5,947 nucleotides of DNA from Lachnospiraceae bacterium. GTDB lineage: Bacteria; Bacillota; Clostridia; Lachnospirales; Lachnospiraceae. The position numbers were made by a program, and so were the translations under genes. The notes below the pieces were generated by a model. That model saw nothing but the letters and a program-made list of their open reading frames with translations. It had not been told where the DNA came from and did no database searches. Shown here piece after piece: positions 5,824 to 5,947 of this stretch; position 1 is the first letter of the stretch, and each line of letters begins with the position of its first letter. The stretch is taken from NCBI GenBank assembly GCA_902363825.1, contig CABJBK010000024.1:1-5947 (forward strand). The letters are read 5' to 3'.

Positions 5824-5947
5824 GCGTCCGATTAGACGTTCTTCAAAATAGATTTCGAGACCGTTTCAAGTTTTGTGTAAACGTTTAAAACTGATATAAG
5901 ATTTGTGAATAGTTACAAATGGGCAGAGCCGATTTTCCGGATTCTGC
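5787..5947 (-). ncRNA. Candidate small RNA 2 (minus strand), 5' end just outside the window
   Basis: Its 5' core (5947-5857) is identical to that of small RNA 1, so its start should lie at about 5951-5953, just beyond the window edge. After the core it continues with a unique tail (5856-5824) containing a small CGTC/GACG hairpin. It then ends at the strong terminator around 5787. Expected length is about 165 nt. No coding capacity is evident. An alternative is that the 197-bp unit is the end of an insertion sequence (see findings). Confidence 0.45.
5857..5947. repeat. Perfect long direct repeat, copy 2 (cut by window end)
   Basis: Second copy of the repeat, identical to 5660-5750 over all 91 visible bases. 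It probably continues to the right. Confidence 0.98.

Noticed and set aside
5660..5947. CRISPR-like repeat arrangement
   Set aside because: The unit is far too long (repeat of at least 91 bp, period 197 bp) for a CRISPR array, and no cas gene is present.

Overview
The window looks like an accessory region of an AT-rich Bacillota genome. The codon use, the strong purine-rich Shine-Dalgarno sites and the protein families all suggest a gut Clostridia/Lachnospiraceae-type host. This placement is inferred from composition and family resemblance only. All confident protein genes are on the + strand; the right end carries what looks like minus-strand small-RNA genes.

Left part (1-2737). A strong hairpin (16-48) lies just before the C-terminal half of a type III restriction-type helicase/nuclease (Res) whose first RecA domain is missing. 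The gene appears cut off at about position 61, probably by a mobile element or deletion to the left. A small unrecognised ORF follows (1608-1853, doubtful), then a good FRG-domain gene (1877-2737). The association of a restriction remnant with an FRG gene resembles a decaying defence island.

Middle (2738-4231). An AlbA_2 / HATPase_c_4 / winged-helix protein, probably a regulator, follows the FRG gene after 42 nt and is probably co-transcribed. Its linker contains three perfect 12-bp tandem repeats.

Right-middle (4232-5394). A gene-free stretch of about 230 bp carries eight copies of one heptamer in two elaborate inverted arrays (AGTCTCA/TGAGACT). The second array ends at the ribosome binding site of a two-gene operon: a 107-aa protein of unknown function and a DUF6933-like protein. 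The operon ends in a hairpin that overlaps the stop codon.

Right end (5395-5947). No protein gene is convincing here. There is a perfect direct repeat of at least 91 bp with a 197-bp period. Read on the minus strand it contains a full-consensus promoter (TTGACA-16-TATAAT), several stem-loops and an intrinsic terminator that abuts the promoter. I interpret this as tandem minus-strand small-RNA genes with a constant 5' core and different 3' tails. This is the most interesting undescribed element in the window. The rival reading is a duplicated insertion-sequence end.
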